Part shown: positions 48,711-58,299 of the stretch, one piece after another
Numbering within the stretch: position 1 is the stretch's first letter
How the letters are laid out: the number at the start of each line of letters is the position of its first letter
NCBI GenBank assembly: GCA_031271045.1
Contig: JAISWO010000004.1
Span: 62,001 to 126,000, forward strand
Source: Tannerellaceae bacterium
GTDB lineage: Bacteria; Bacteroidota; Bacteroidia; Bacteroidales; Tannerellaceae
Length of the DNA stretch: 64,000 nucleotides
Direction: 5' to 3'
Position numbers and translations under genes: made by a program
Notes under the pieces: generated by a model
What the model was told of the DNA's origin: nothing
What the model saw: only the letters and a program-made list of their open reading frames with translations
The model's database searches: none

Positions 48711-51245
48711 ATGAAAAACGTGATTTTCTCTTTAGGCTTAGGCTTTCTTCTTTTATGTGTATGGATGCCTGTGCAAGCGCAGGAATTCAGACTGAATCCA
48801 ACAACCGGCTACTTCCAGAACAAAGGCGTGGACGTGATGGCCTTCGACGATATCTATCCCGAAGGACACCAGAGCGGCGTGAGCATCATCATGCACGGCA
48901 ACCGCGTGGCTACGAACGGAGACATCCGGTTTGAACCAACCCCCGGGCAATGGCAGCCCGTCCCCATTCAGCGGAAACGGACGCCGGATGCAGACGCTAA
49001 CACCATCACCACCTCGCTCAGCTTCCCCGATTCGTCGCGGCACCTGAGGGGATTCAACCCGATGATTTATCCCGACTTCCAGTTCAACTACACCGTCACG
49101 GTCAAGGGCGAAGGAACGTCGGTGATCGTCACCGTCGATCTGGACCGTCCCGTACCGCAAAAATTTGTCGGCAAGCTGGGATTTAACGTCGAACTCTTCC
49201 CCGGCGCCCTGTTCGGCAAGCCCTGGATCATGGACAACAAACAGGGTATCTTCCCCCAGCAACCCAACGGCCCTACCCTGGCGCAAGCTCCCAACTATCC
49301 GCATAGCGGAAATTTCAATCCCGCTTCGACGACCGACGCCGAACATCTGTCCGGGCACGGGCACGGATACAACCCGATCATCGCCGATGACCTCGTATCC
49401 GAACCCTACGCCGTAGGCAAACGCTTCACCGTACGGCCCGACGATCCCTACAACCGCTTCACCATCACGAGCCGGGGCGCAGACCTGAAACTCTACGACG
49501 GACGCATGAACCACAACAACGGATGGTTCGTCGTCCGTAGCGAAGTGCCCGCCGGAGCAACCAAAGGCGCCATCCAATGGATCATCACACCCAACGTTGT
49601 GAACGACTGGCTCTATCCGGCCGTCATCCAGACCTCGCAGCTCGGATACCACCCCAACCAACCCAAAGTGGCCATCATCGAACTTGACAAGCGCGACCTC
49701 AAACGCGACAAACCCATCCTGTACCGCATCGCGGAAGACGGCAAGAAAGAAGTAAATGTAGCCGCCGGACAGGAATGGGGACAATTCCTGCGCTACAACT
49801 ACCTCAAGTTCGACTTCTCGAACGTCAAGGAAGAAGGCCTCTACCAGGTAGCATACGGCGGCTCGACGTCGTCTATCTTCCGCATCGCAGGCGATGTGTA
49901 CGAACGGGGAGCCTGGCAACCGGTGCTGGAATATTTCCTGCCTGTACAAATGTGTCACATGCGGGTGAACGAGAAATATCGCGTATGGCACGACCTCTGC
50001 CATGAAGACGACGCCCGCATGGCGCCTGTCAACTTCAATCATATCGACGGCTATTCACAAGGCCCCTCTACTCTGACTAAATTCAAACCCGGAGATGTGG
50101 TGCCGGGTATCAACATCGGCGGATGGCATGACGCCGGAGACTTCGACCTGAGGGTCGAATCGCAGGCTGGCGAAAGTTATATCCTCGCCCTGGCCTACGA
50201 AGCCTTCAAAGAAGATTATGACGCGACGGCCATCGACCAGAACAAACGCATAACCGAAATCCATCAGCCCGACGGCAAGGCCGACATCCTGCAACAAGTC
50301 GAGAACGGCGCGCTCTCAGTCGTCGGCGCTTACCGGGCGCTGGGACGCCTCTATCGGGGAATCATCTGCAACGACCTGCGGCAGTACGTCCTCCTTGGTG
50401 ACGCCGGAACGATGACCGACGGCATCATCGGCAATGAAGACGACCGCTGGGTGTTCACCGAAAACAACCCCATGCGCGAACTCAATACCGCTGCCCAACT
50501 GGCCGCCGTCGCCCGCGTGCTGAAAGGCTTCAACGACACCTTGAGCGTACAATCGCTCCAGGCCGCCCGCGAACTCTACCAGGTGACCGAAGTGCCGAAC
50601 CCGTTCATGAAATCGGCCAAGGTACATGCCGCCGCCGAGCTCTTCCTCACTACGGGCGATAAGGTATACAAAGACTTCCTGCTGTCCGAAACCGATTTCA
50701 TCGTACAGAACATCGCCCGCATCGGCTGGTACATCGGCCGGGCCGAAAAGGCAATGAAGGACAGCAAATTCACCAAAGCCATCCGCGACGCTCTGCCGGG
50801 CCTGCGCGCCCAATTAGAAAAGCAGGCTTCCGAAACGCCCTACGGCATCCCCTACCGTCCGCGTATCTGGGGCGCTGGCTGGGATATTCAGGAGCTGGGC
50901 TACAACTACTACTTCCTCCACACTGCGTATCCCGATGTCTTCCCCCCCGACATGGTGTATAACGCATTGAACTTTATCCTCGGATGTCATCCCGGCTCGA
51001 ATACGTCCTCGTTTGCCTCCGGCGTAGGCGCTAAGTCGGCTACCGTAGGCTACGGGCTGAACCGCGCCGACTGGTCGTACATCCCCGGCGGCGTAGTTTC
51101 GGGAACAGCCTTGATACGTCCCGACTTCCCCGAACTGCTCGAATTCCCCTTCCTCTGGCAACAGGTCGAATATGTGCTCGGAGGCGGCTCGTCACATTAT
51201 ATGTTCCTCGTCCTGGCAGCGCGCCAGCTTTTGGCCGGCAGTTAA
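48711..51245 (+). CDS. Glycoside hydrolase family 9 (endoglucanase-like) with N-terminal Ig-like domain
   Basis: SQLGYHPNQPKVAIIEL, GGWHDAGDFDLRVES, HPGSNTSSFASGVG; signal peptide. Confidence 0.93.
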   Translation: MKNVIFSLGLGFLLLCVWMPVQAQEFRLNPTTGYFQNKGVDVMAFDDIYPEGHQSGVSIIMHGNRVATNGDIRFEPTPGQWQPVPIQRKRTPDADANTITTSLSFPDSSRHLRGFNPMIYPDFQFNYTVTVKGEGTSVIVTVDLDRPVPQKFVGKLGFNVELFPGALFGKPWIMDNKQGIFPQQPNGPTLAQAPNYPHSGNFNPASTTDAEHLSGHGHGYNPIIADDLVSEPYAVGKRFTVRPDDPYNRFTITSRGADLKLYDGRMNHNNGWFVVRSEVPAGATKGAIQWIITPNVVNDWLYPAVIQTSQLGYHPNQPKVAIIELDKRDLKRDKPILYRIAEDGKKEVNVAAGQEWGQFLRYNYLKFDFSNVKEEGLYQVAYGGSTSSIFRIAGDVYERGAWQPVLEYFLPVQMCHMRVNEKYRVWHDLCHEDDARMAPVNFNHIDGYSQGPSTLTKFKPGDVVPGINIGGWHDAGDFDLRVESQAGESYILALAYEAFKEDYDATAIDQNKRITEIHQPDGKADILQQVENGALSVVGAYRALGRLYRGIICNDLRQYVLLGDAGTMTDGIIGNEDDRWVFTENNPMRELNTAAQLAAVARVLKGFNDTLSVQSLQAARELYQVTEVPNPFMKSAKVHAAAELFLTTGDKVYKDFLLSETDFIVQNIARIGWYIGRAEKAMKDSKFTKAIRDALPGLRAQLEKQASETPYGIPYRPRIWGAGWDIQELGYNYYFLHTAYPDVFPPDMVYNALNFILGCHPGSNTSSFASGVGAKSATVGYGLNRADWSYIPGGVVSGTALIRPDFPELLEFPFLWQQVEYVLGGGSSHYMFLVLAARQLLAGS

Positions 51246-51255
51246 ATCCCCGACG

Positions 51256-52401
51256 ATGGATAGAAGATCATTCCTGAAGACATCGGCCATTGCCACCACG
51301 GCAATGGTGACAATGGCCGACGTGACGACGTCCTGCTCCCCGAAAAAACAAACGGCGGAAGACACAGACACTATCGACGTCAGCCAATGGCGGGGCTTCA
51401 ACAACACCAATACCTTTCCCCGCGACTGGGAAACGGCGTCGGTCGACGAGTGGAACTTTGAGTTCATGGCCGAGAACGGTTTCAATTTCATGCGCCTTCC
51501 GCTGAATTACTGGAACTGGGTGGAAGTCGAACGCGAAGGCCGGGCGATCAAGCATATCGACTGGTATAAACTGAACGATAAAGCCCTGGATTATCTGGAT
51601 CGCATCGTAGCCACCGGCAAGCAGTACGGTATACATATAAATATATGTATGCACCGTATTCCGGGCTACTGCGTCAATGGCGCGGATCTGGAACCCTATC
51701 AACTGTACGATGAAGATCCTGCCAAATACAATGTCGCCTTAGATGCAGCCGCCTTTCACTGGCGGATGTTTGCCGGGCGGTACAAAGGGATACCCAACAA
51801 GGAAGTCAGTTTTGATTTATTCAATGAGCCGCCTTTCTTCGGCACGGAAGAACGCTACGACCTGATCGCGCGCCGTCTGGTAAAAGAGATCCGCGATGTG
51901 TCCCCGAATCGGGTCATTGTAGCGGATGGCCTTCAGATCGGGCAGTTGCCGGTTCAAAGCATCGTCGACCTGAACCTGATTCAGAGCACACGCGGCTACC
52001 AGCCCAAGATGGTGTCGCACTATAAGGCTACGTATGTGCCGGCCAATGAATTTGAATCCCTGGCCGAGCCAACCTGGCCGATGCACGACGACGCCGGCAA
52101 CCTGTGGGACCGGGCGCTCTTGCGGCAGAAAAGCATCGAACCCTGGAAAGTGATTACGGACAAGGGCGTCAAAGTTCACGTCGGCGAATGGGGCGTGATG
52201 AACCAGACACCGCAGGACGTCGCCCTGGCGTTTATGGAAGATTACCTGGCCCTGTGGAAAGAAGTGGGTTGGGGATGGGCGATCTGGGGAATCAACGGCT
52301 CGTTCGGCATCGTCGATAATCCGCGCCCCGGCGTCGAACTGGAAGATTATAAAGGAAGAAAAGTAAACCGGGCCATGCTTGAGTTGCTTAAAAGATATTG
52401 A
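51256..52401 (+). CDS. Glycoside hydrolase family 5 cellulase-like enzyme, lipoprotein/Tat-like signal
   Basis: MDRRSFLKTSAIAT; FDLFNEPPFF acid/base and VHVGEWGV nucleophile motifs. Confidence 0.92.
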   Translation: MDRRSFLKTSAIATTAMVTMADVTTSCSPKKQTAEDTDTIDVSQWRGFNNTNTFPRDWETASVDEWNFEFMAENGFNFMRLPLNYWNWVEVEREGRAIKHIDWYKLNDKALDYLDRIVATGKQYGIHINICMHRIPGYCVNGADLEPYQLYDEDPAKYNVALDAAAFHWRMFAGRYKGIPNKEVSFDLFNEPPFFGTEERYDLIARRLVKEIRDVSPNRVIVADGLQIGQLPVQSIVDLNLIQSTRGYQPKMVSHYKATYVPANEFESLAEPTWPMHDDAGNLWDRALLRQKSIEPWKVITDKGVKVHVGEWGVMNQTPQDVALAFMEDYLALWKEVGWGWAIWGINGSFGIVDNPRPGVELEDYKGRKVNRAMLELLKRY

Positions 52402-52427
52402 CAACTATTATAGAAAACAACATCCTT

Positions 52428-53699
52428 ATGAAAAACGTATTTATTTTAATTGCTGCTTTATGTGTTTCCGTCTCGTGCGCAAAGAAACTCTCACCCGAAG
52501 AGCAAACCGTCCTCCAACTCAAACAGGAGATTGCACAAGACCTGACGGAAAATATCCTGCCCTTCTGGGCCAAGCATTCGCCCGATCCGGCCGGCGGTTT
52601 CTACGGTACGCTTTTGTATGACGGTACGCCACGCGACAGCGCCGAAAAGGGAGGGATCCTCAATGCCCGCCTGCTCTGGACCTACTCCACAGCCTACCGC
52701 ATGCTCAAAGACGAACAGTACAAAACACTGGCCGACCGCGCCCAGCGCTATTTCATCGACTACTTCATCGACAAGGAATACGGCGGCTCTTTCTACGTAC
52801 TGAATATCGACGGCTCGCCCTTGATGACGCAGAAGAACACCTACCAGAATGCCTTTGCCATCTACGGCCTTTCCGAACATTACCGCGCAACCGGGAACGA
52901 GGAAAGTCTCCAGGCGGCTATCGGCGTCTACAACAAATTAGTCGAACATGCCTACGACCCGGCGCTGAAAGGATTCATTGAAGGTTGTTCCCGCGAATGG
53001 GAAAAGAACGAACGCTTCCAGTCCAAGACAATGAACACCAACCTGCACGTCCTCGAAGCCCTGACCAATCTTTACCGCGTGTGGAAAGATCCCGGACTGG
53101 CGCAGCAGCTCAAGGACGAGATTGACATCATGTGCCATAAAATATTAGACCAGACTACCTGGCACGAGATCCTCTACCTGTCGATGGAGTGGGAACCCAG
53201 CCGGATGCGTATTGATTCTTATGGCCACGACGTCGAGTTCTCGTGGCTGTTGGTAGAAGCTGCCGAAGTACTGGGCGATGAGGAAATTCTGGCAGACACG
53301 AAACGGATCGCCGTCAACATTGCCGATGTGCAAATCCAGGAAGGACTCGCACCGGAAGGCTATCTCCGGGGCGAGAAGTTCTACGGCGAACGGCCCACGT
53401 TCCCCGGCGCACCTCCCCGCGAGGATACGCGCCATCGCCTGGAATGGTGGCCGCAGGCCGAAGCTGTGGTCGGATTCCTCAACGCCTGGCAAATCAGCGG
53501 CGATAAGAAGTTTCTCGACGCCGCCGTCCTGGCCTGGGATTGGACTAAAAAATATATGATAGATCACGAATACGGGGAATGGTACGGCAACGTATACGAA
53601 GACGGATCGCCGGTGAAGGAATTTGCCAAAGCGAACCAATGGCGATGCCCCTACCACAATAGCCGGATGGGGTTTGAAGTCCTGACCCGCTTTCCTTGA
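52428..53699 (+). CDS. N-acylglucosamine 2-epimerase / cellobiose 2-epimerase-like protein with export signal
   Basis: AGE-family body and PYHNSRMGFEV end motif; N-terminal MKNVFILIAALCVSVSCAKK. Confidence 0.85.
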   Translation: MKNVFILIAALCVSVSCAKKLSPEEQTVLQLKQEIAQDLTENILPFWAKHSPDPAGGFYGTLLYDGTPRDSAEKGGILNARLLWTYSTAYRMLKDEQYKTLADRAQRYFIDYFIDKEYGGSFYVLNIDGSPLMTQKNTYQNAFAIYGLSEHYRATGNEESLQAAIGVYNKLVEHAYDPALKGFIEGCSREWEKNERFQSKTMNTNLHVLEALTNLYRVWKDPGLAQQLKDEIDIMCHKILDQTTWHEILYLSMEWEPSRMRIDSYGHDVEFSWLLVEAAEVLGDEEILADTKRIAVNIADVQIQEGLAPEGYLRGEKFYGERPTFPGAPPREDTRHRLEWWPQAEAVVGFLNAWQISGDKKFLDAAVLAWDWTKKYMIDHEYGEWYGNVYEDGSPVKEFAKANQWRCPYHNSRMGFEVLTRFP

Positions 53700-53740
53700 T
53701 CTTGTTTAATTCTTAATTCTAAATTCTTAAATTATTTATC

Positions 53741-55621
53741 ATGAAACGTTTTATTTGTTTACTGTCTTTTTTGCTCCTGGTCAGCGTAAACGCCTTCCCG
53801 GGGAATTACAAAGGGTTTAAAGTATCTGTGTACACCCGCGCGTACGAAGTAGAGAAAATGAAAGACCTGCACTGGCTTGATTCCACATGGAACATCATCG
53901 CCAGCCAGATCAAAGTGGATAAAATCTACCTGGAGACGCACCGCGACCTGCTGATCGTACCCAGCGAAACACTCGAACAGGCGAAGAAATTCTTCCGCGA
54001 CAAGGGCATCGAAGTGGGCGGCGGGATCACCTACACCATCAACGAAGCCAACAGCTTCGAAACTTTCTGCTATTCGAATCCGGAGCACCGGAAGATCGTT
54101 CAGGAAATTGCCGAGCATACGGCCAAACATTTCGACGACTTCATCCTCGACGACTTTTTCTTCACCAGTTGCAAGTCGGACATCGAAATCAAAGCCAAAG
54201 GAGCGAAGAGCTGGACGCAGTATCGCATCGACCTGATGACCGAAGCCGGCCAGAACTTAGTTATCAAACCGTCCAAAAAGATCAACCCCAAAGTGAAGAT
54301 CATTATCAAATATCCGAACTGGTACGACCACTTCCAAGGCCTCGGATTCGACCTGAAGAACGGGCCGCAGATCTTCGACGGCGTATGGAGCGGCACAGAG
54401 ACGCGCGATCCATCCGGCAACCAGCACCTTCAGAATTATTTGAGCTATAACATCATTCGCTATTTCGAGAACCTGCGTCCGGGGCATAACTTCGGCGGAT
54501 GGGTCGATAGCGGAGGCTCCAATATGGGGCTTGACCGGTATGCCGAACAGCTCTGGCTGACGTTCTTTGCCAAAGCGCCCGAAATGGCGCTCTTCGCCTA
54601 CAATCAATTGATCGGCGTCCGCCTCTCGCCCGCACAGCACCGCACAGCCTGGCAGGGACAAGGCACGAGCTTCGACTACGACGAAATGGTCAAGCCCGTC
54701 AACCTGAACGGTACGCTCACCACGCCGACAACCCTGGCTCGCGCCGCAGGTTATACCTTCGAACAGATCGATAAATTCATCCATCTGCTGGGCAAGCCCA
54801 TCGGCATCAAAAATTACAAGCCGTACCATTCACTGGGCGACGACTTCCTTCAGAATTATTTAGGTATGATCGGGCTGCCGATAGATGAATACTCCGAGTT
54901 CCCGACCGACCAGAAGGTGGTACTCCTCACCGAACAGGCCGCGATCGACCCGGACATTATCAACAAGATCAAGGGACAACTGACCAAGGGCTACGACATC
55001 GTAATCACCAGCGGACTCCTGAGCGCTATCCCCGAAAAGATTGCCGACATCGCCGAACTGCGCGCCAATAAGTTCGCCCTGGTGAACGACTTCGGCTACG
55101 CCGGAAAGACAGACAAGGACATCCTCATCCGGCAGGTGCTCTACCAAACCAACGACTCGTGGGAAACGATCAGCGCCGGACGGCCTCTGAGTGGCGGCGT
55201 CAGCGGATACCCCGTCGTTCTGAGGGCGCCTTATTCGAAAGGCAACCTCTACGTGATTACGATCCCCGAAGACTTTGGCGACCTGTACGAATATCCTACC
55301 GGCATACTCAACGCCTTCCGGCAGATCCTGAGCAAAGACCTCGAACTGCGCATCGACGCGCCGGCCAAGGTGGGCTTGTTCGTCTATGACAACGGCATGT
55401 TTATCGTCGAATCTTTCCTCGATAAGCCGGTTACCATCAACGTCAATACGACCGACAAGATTGCACGCATCACCGACATACTGACCGGCGCCGTGACCGA
55501 CAAACAGCCGGACACTACCCCGGCCGGAGCCTTCGGACGGCGTTTCCGCCCGGACGACAAGAACAATGTCTTCCGCGTCACCTTGATGCCTCATTCCTAT
55601 AAAGTATTCCGGACAAACTGA
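53741..55621 (+). CDS. Secreted protein of unknown family, candidate glycan-active enzyme
   Basis: Signal peptide; FDDFILDDFFFTSC and barrel-like pattern; PUL context. Confidence 0.7.
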   Translation: MKRFICLLSFLLLVSVNAFPGNYKGFKVSVYTRAYEVEKMKDLHWLDSTWNIIASQIKVDKIYLETHRDLLIVPSETLEQAKKFFRDKGIEVGGGITYTINEANSFETFCYSNPEHRKIVQEIAEHTAKHFDDFILDDFFFTSCKSDIEIKAKGAKSWTQYRIDLMTEAGQNLVIKPSKKINPKVKIIIKYPNWYDHFQGLGFDLKNGPQIFDGVWSGTETRDPSGNQHLQNYLSYNIIRYFENLRPGHNFGGWVDSGGSNMGLDRYAEQLWLTFFAKAPEMALFAYNQLIGVRLSPAQHRTAWQGQGTSFDYDEMVKPVNLNGTLTTPTTLARAAGYTFEQIDKFIHLLGKPIGIKNYKPYHSLGDDFLQNYLGMIGLPIDEYSEFPTDQKVVLLTEQAAIDPDIINKIKGQLTKGYDIVITSGLLSAIPEKIADIAELRANKFALVNDFGYAGKTDKDILIRQVLYQTNDSWETISAGRPLSGGVSGYPVVLRAPYSKGNLYVITIPEDFGDLYEYPTGILNAFRQILSKDLELRIDAPAKVGLFVYDNGMFIVESFLDKPVTINVNTTDKIARITDILTGAVTDKQPDTTPAGAFGRRFRPDDKNNVFRVTLMPHSYKVFRTN

Positions 55622-55629
55622 TATTATAT

Positions 55630-57567
55630 ATGTATCACATGAATAACAAACAGGGATTGCGGTGGCTTTGCAGCGCCGCATTTCTTTGCATCCTGGCTAC
55701 AGTTGCCTCTGCCCAGACGGAAGTGATGGCCTGGGGCAATATGACGGGCATACGGGTGGATGGACAGTTGATCGAGTTCGAATCGTCGTTCCGCGTGGTC
55801 GAATCCGGCTGGACGGATGCAGACTTCACCGGACGCGAACGGCAGCAGACGCAATACAGCCGCAACGGACAGGCGCAGACGGTGAAAAGCTCCGTCAAAC
55901 GCGTCCTCTTCGAACAAACCGTAGAGGACAAAGGCAAGGGCGTCGCCGCCGTATCGCTTACTTATAATTCCGACACCGCACGCCGGGTGGAAGGCGTTTA
56001 CTACGGCTTCGAACTGCCCGCGCAGCGGTATGCCTCGGGCACGGTGAAGGTCGGCTCCACAAGCCTCCCGATCGCCTCGCTCAGCGGAGTCTCGCGCACA
56101 GCCTCCGGTCGGCAGGTCATCATCGAAGGCGCCGGACGTAATATCCGCATAGACTTCGCTTCCGGCGTAAAAACATTCCTCCGCAAAGAGCAGGGAGGCG
56201 GGGTCATTCTCTACGTCGAGCTCCTGGGTAGCAACCTTCGGAAAGGACAGAAGGGCAAGCTCAATTTCACCATCACCGCATCGGGCGAGATCGACCGGGC
56301 GCCCGTCGAGATAGCCGTCGACCGGAACGCTCCGGGGCGCCTCTTCGCCGGACTGGGAGGCAACTTCCGCTTGCAGAACCCGGCCAACGATCCGCAGGTG
56401 ATAGACTATTGCCTCAACAATATGCGCGTTGCCTTCGCCCGGGTGGAAATGCCCTGGGGTACCTGGCAGCCAACCGAAAATTCCAACCCGATCGCCGATG
56501 CGCGAGCCGGCAAACTGAACGACCGCGTACGGTCGGCCATGGAAATGGCCCAGCGACTGGCCGCCCAGGGAATGCCGGTCATCGTCAGCGCCTGGTTCCC
56601 GCCCAACTGGGCGCTCGCTCCCGGGCCGCGCGCCTTCCGTGGCGGGGGCATCGCCGCGCTCCGGCTCGACCAGGCCAAGAACGAGCAGGTCTATAAGTCG
56701 CTCGCCGACTACCTCGTCTACATCAAGGAGACCTACGGCGTCGAAGCCTATGCCTTCTCGTTCAACGAATCCGACCTGGGCATCAACGTCCTCCATACGC
56801 CCGAAGAACATGCCGTCTTCATCAAAGGCCTGGGCGCTCACATGGCTTCGCGCGGCTTAGCTACGAAAGTGTTATTGGGAGACAATTCCGACGCGACAAC
56901 GTTCGACTTCATCATTCCGTCGCTGAACGATCCCGAGACGCATAAGTACATCGCTGCCGTATCCTTCCACTCCTGGCGGGGATGCGACGACGAGACGCTG
57001 CACCGTTGGGCCGGGTCGGCACGACAGCTCAACGTCCCTCTGATCGTGGGCGAAGGGAGCACCGATGCCGCCGCCTGGCGCTATCCGCAGATCTTCCTCG
57101 AACCTACGTTTGCGCTCTACGAGATCAACCTCTACGTTCGCATCGCCGCCATCTGCCAGCCGCTCAGCATCCTGCAATGGCAGCTCACGTCCGACTATTC
57201 CATCCTCTGGGGAGCCGGCATCTACGGATCCGACGGGGCGCTCCGGCCTACGCAGCGCTTCTGGAACCTCAAGCAATTGGCCGCCACGCCCGAAAACGCC
57301 TTCGCGCTCCCCTTCACCTGCAATAAGGAGGACGTGAACTGCGCCGCTTTCGGTAATCTTTCCCGCGGAGAATACGCCGTCCATATCGTCAACAACGGCG
57401 CTGCGCGGACGGCCACCATCAAAGGCCTGCCCAAGCTGACGGACATCAAGGCCTATGCAACGAACCAGGACATCGGTATGCAGGCCACCCGGACAACGGC
57501 GGCGGCCGACGGCAGCATCACGGTCGAACTCCCCCCGGCCGGCTTCGTCACCATCACAGGCCATTGA
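55630..57567 (+). CDS. Secreted clan GH-A-like glycoside hydrolase (GH30/GH39-like)
   Basis: LFAGLGGNFRLQ start of barrel, YAFSFNESDLG and PLIVGEGSTD as candidate catalytic Glu motifs. Confidence 0.75.
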   Translation: MYHMNNKQGLRWLCSAAFLCILATVASAQTEVMAWGNMTGIRVDGQLIEFESSFRVVESGWTDADFTGRERQQTQYSRNGQAQTVKSSVKRVLFEQTVEDKGKGVAAVSLTYNSDTARRVEGVYYGFELPAQRYASGTVKVGSTSLPIASLSGVSRTASGRQVIIEGAGRNIRIDFASGVKTFLRKEQGGGVILYVELLGSNLRKGQKGKLNFTITASGEIDRAPVEIAVDRNAPGRLFAGLGGNFRLQNPANDPQVIDYCLNNMRVAFARVEMPWGTWQPTENSNPIADARAGKLNDRVRSAMEMAQRLAAQGMPVIVSAWFPPNWALAPGPRAFRGGGIAALRLDQAKNEQVYKSLADYLVYIKETYGVEAYAFSFNESDLGINVLHTPEEHAVFIKGLGAHMASRGLATKVLLGDNSDATTFDFIIPSLNDPETHKYIAAVSFHSWRGCDDETLHRWAGSARQLNVPLIVGEGSTDAAAWRYPQIFLEPTFALYEINLYVRIAAICQPLSILQWQLTSDYSILWGAGIYGSDGALRPTQRFWNLKQLAATPENAFALPFTCNKEDVNCAAFGNLSRGEYAVHIVNNGAARTATIKGLPKLTDIKAYATNQDIGMQATRTTAAADGSITVELPPAGFVTITGH

Positions 57568-57590
57568 AGCATCCCGTCCGGACGATACCC

Positions 57591-57628
57591 AAGAGGCTGC
57601 CCCCGAAACGCGAGGCAGCCTCTTTTTT
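57591..57628 (+). terminator. Rho-independent terminator of the PUL
   Basis: AAGAGGCTGCC...GGCAGCCTCTTTTTT. Confidence 0.9.
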
Positions 57629-57629
57629 G

Positions 57630-58025
57630 TCAGCACCGGCGCGCACTGCATTTAATATCCAAAACCGGCGTATCATCCAGAGCGTCGAGCCCTTCGACCG
57701 TCAATTCATTGCCGCAAACTTCCAGCAGCCGGACGGTCGTCACGCCAATCAGATTCGGCCGCCGCGGATAACGCGAAGCGAATACGCCCCGCTCCTGCCC
57801 CGAAGACATCTTCAGCGAAAGCGCCACTTCCTCTCCCCGCAGCCTGTCGAAATAAAAGACAACATCAATGTACTCACACTCACCAATGCCCCGCAATGCC
57901 TCTTCATACGCCGGATCAATCACAAGGCGACTCACCTCGCTTGTCAGCCGCGACAAGGGCGTATCGAAATCAAAGGCCGGATCGGCCTTCACCCTGCCGA
58001 TGGCAGTAAACCATATCTTTTCCAT
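57630..58025 (-). CDS. TrmO/TsaA-family (YaeB-like) tRNA methyltransferase, compact form
   Basis: GVFASRYPRRPNLIGVTTVRLLEVCGNELTVEGLDALDDTPVLDIK. Confidence 0.87.
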   Translation of the reverse strand: MEKIWFTAIGRVKADPAFDFDTPLSRLTSEVSRLVIDPAYEEALRGIGECEYIDVVFYFDRLRGEEVALSLKMSSGQERGVFASRYPRRPNLIGVTTVRLLEVCGNELTVEGLDALDDTPVLDIKCSARRC

Positions 58026-58092
58026 ATCATAAAATCATTACCGGCCGGCAATAAACCCATTACCGCCCGCACGAAGTTAGCAAAAGAACGAA

Positions 58093-58290
58093 TCGCAAGT
58101 CTGCAAGACCTCCAATTTGTCGCGCCGGAGCTTTCGCAGATCTGCAAGACCTCCAGAACGTCGCGCCGGAGCTTTCGCAGATCTGCAAGACCTCCAGAAC
58201 GTCGCGCCGGAGCTTTCGCAGATCTGCAAGACCTCCGGAACGTCGCGCCGGAGCTTTCGCAAGTCTGCAAAGCCTCCAAATTGATGCGCC
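58093..58290. repeat. Array D: 41-bp tandem repeat GCCGGAGCTTTCGCAGATCTGCAAGACCTCCAGAACGTCGC, about 5 copies
   Basis: Unit starts 58124, 58165, 58206, 58247 plus partial copies; clearly homologous to array B. Confidence 0.95.
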
Positions 58291-58299
58291 GAGGGAATC

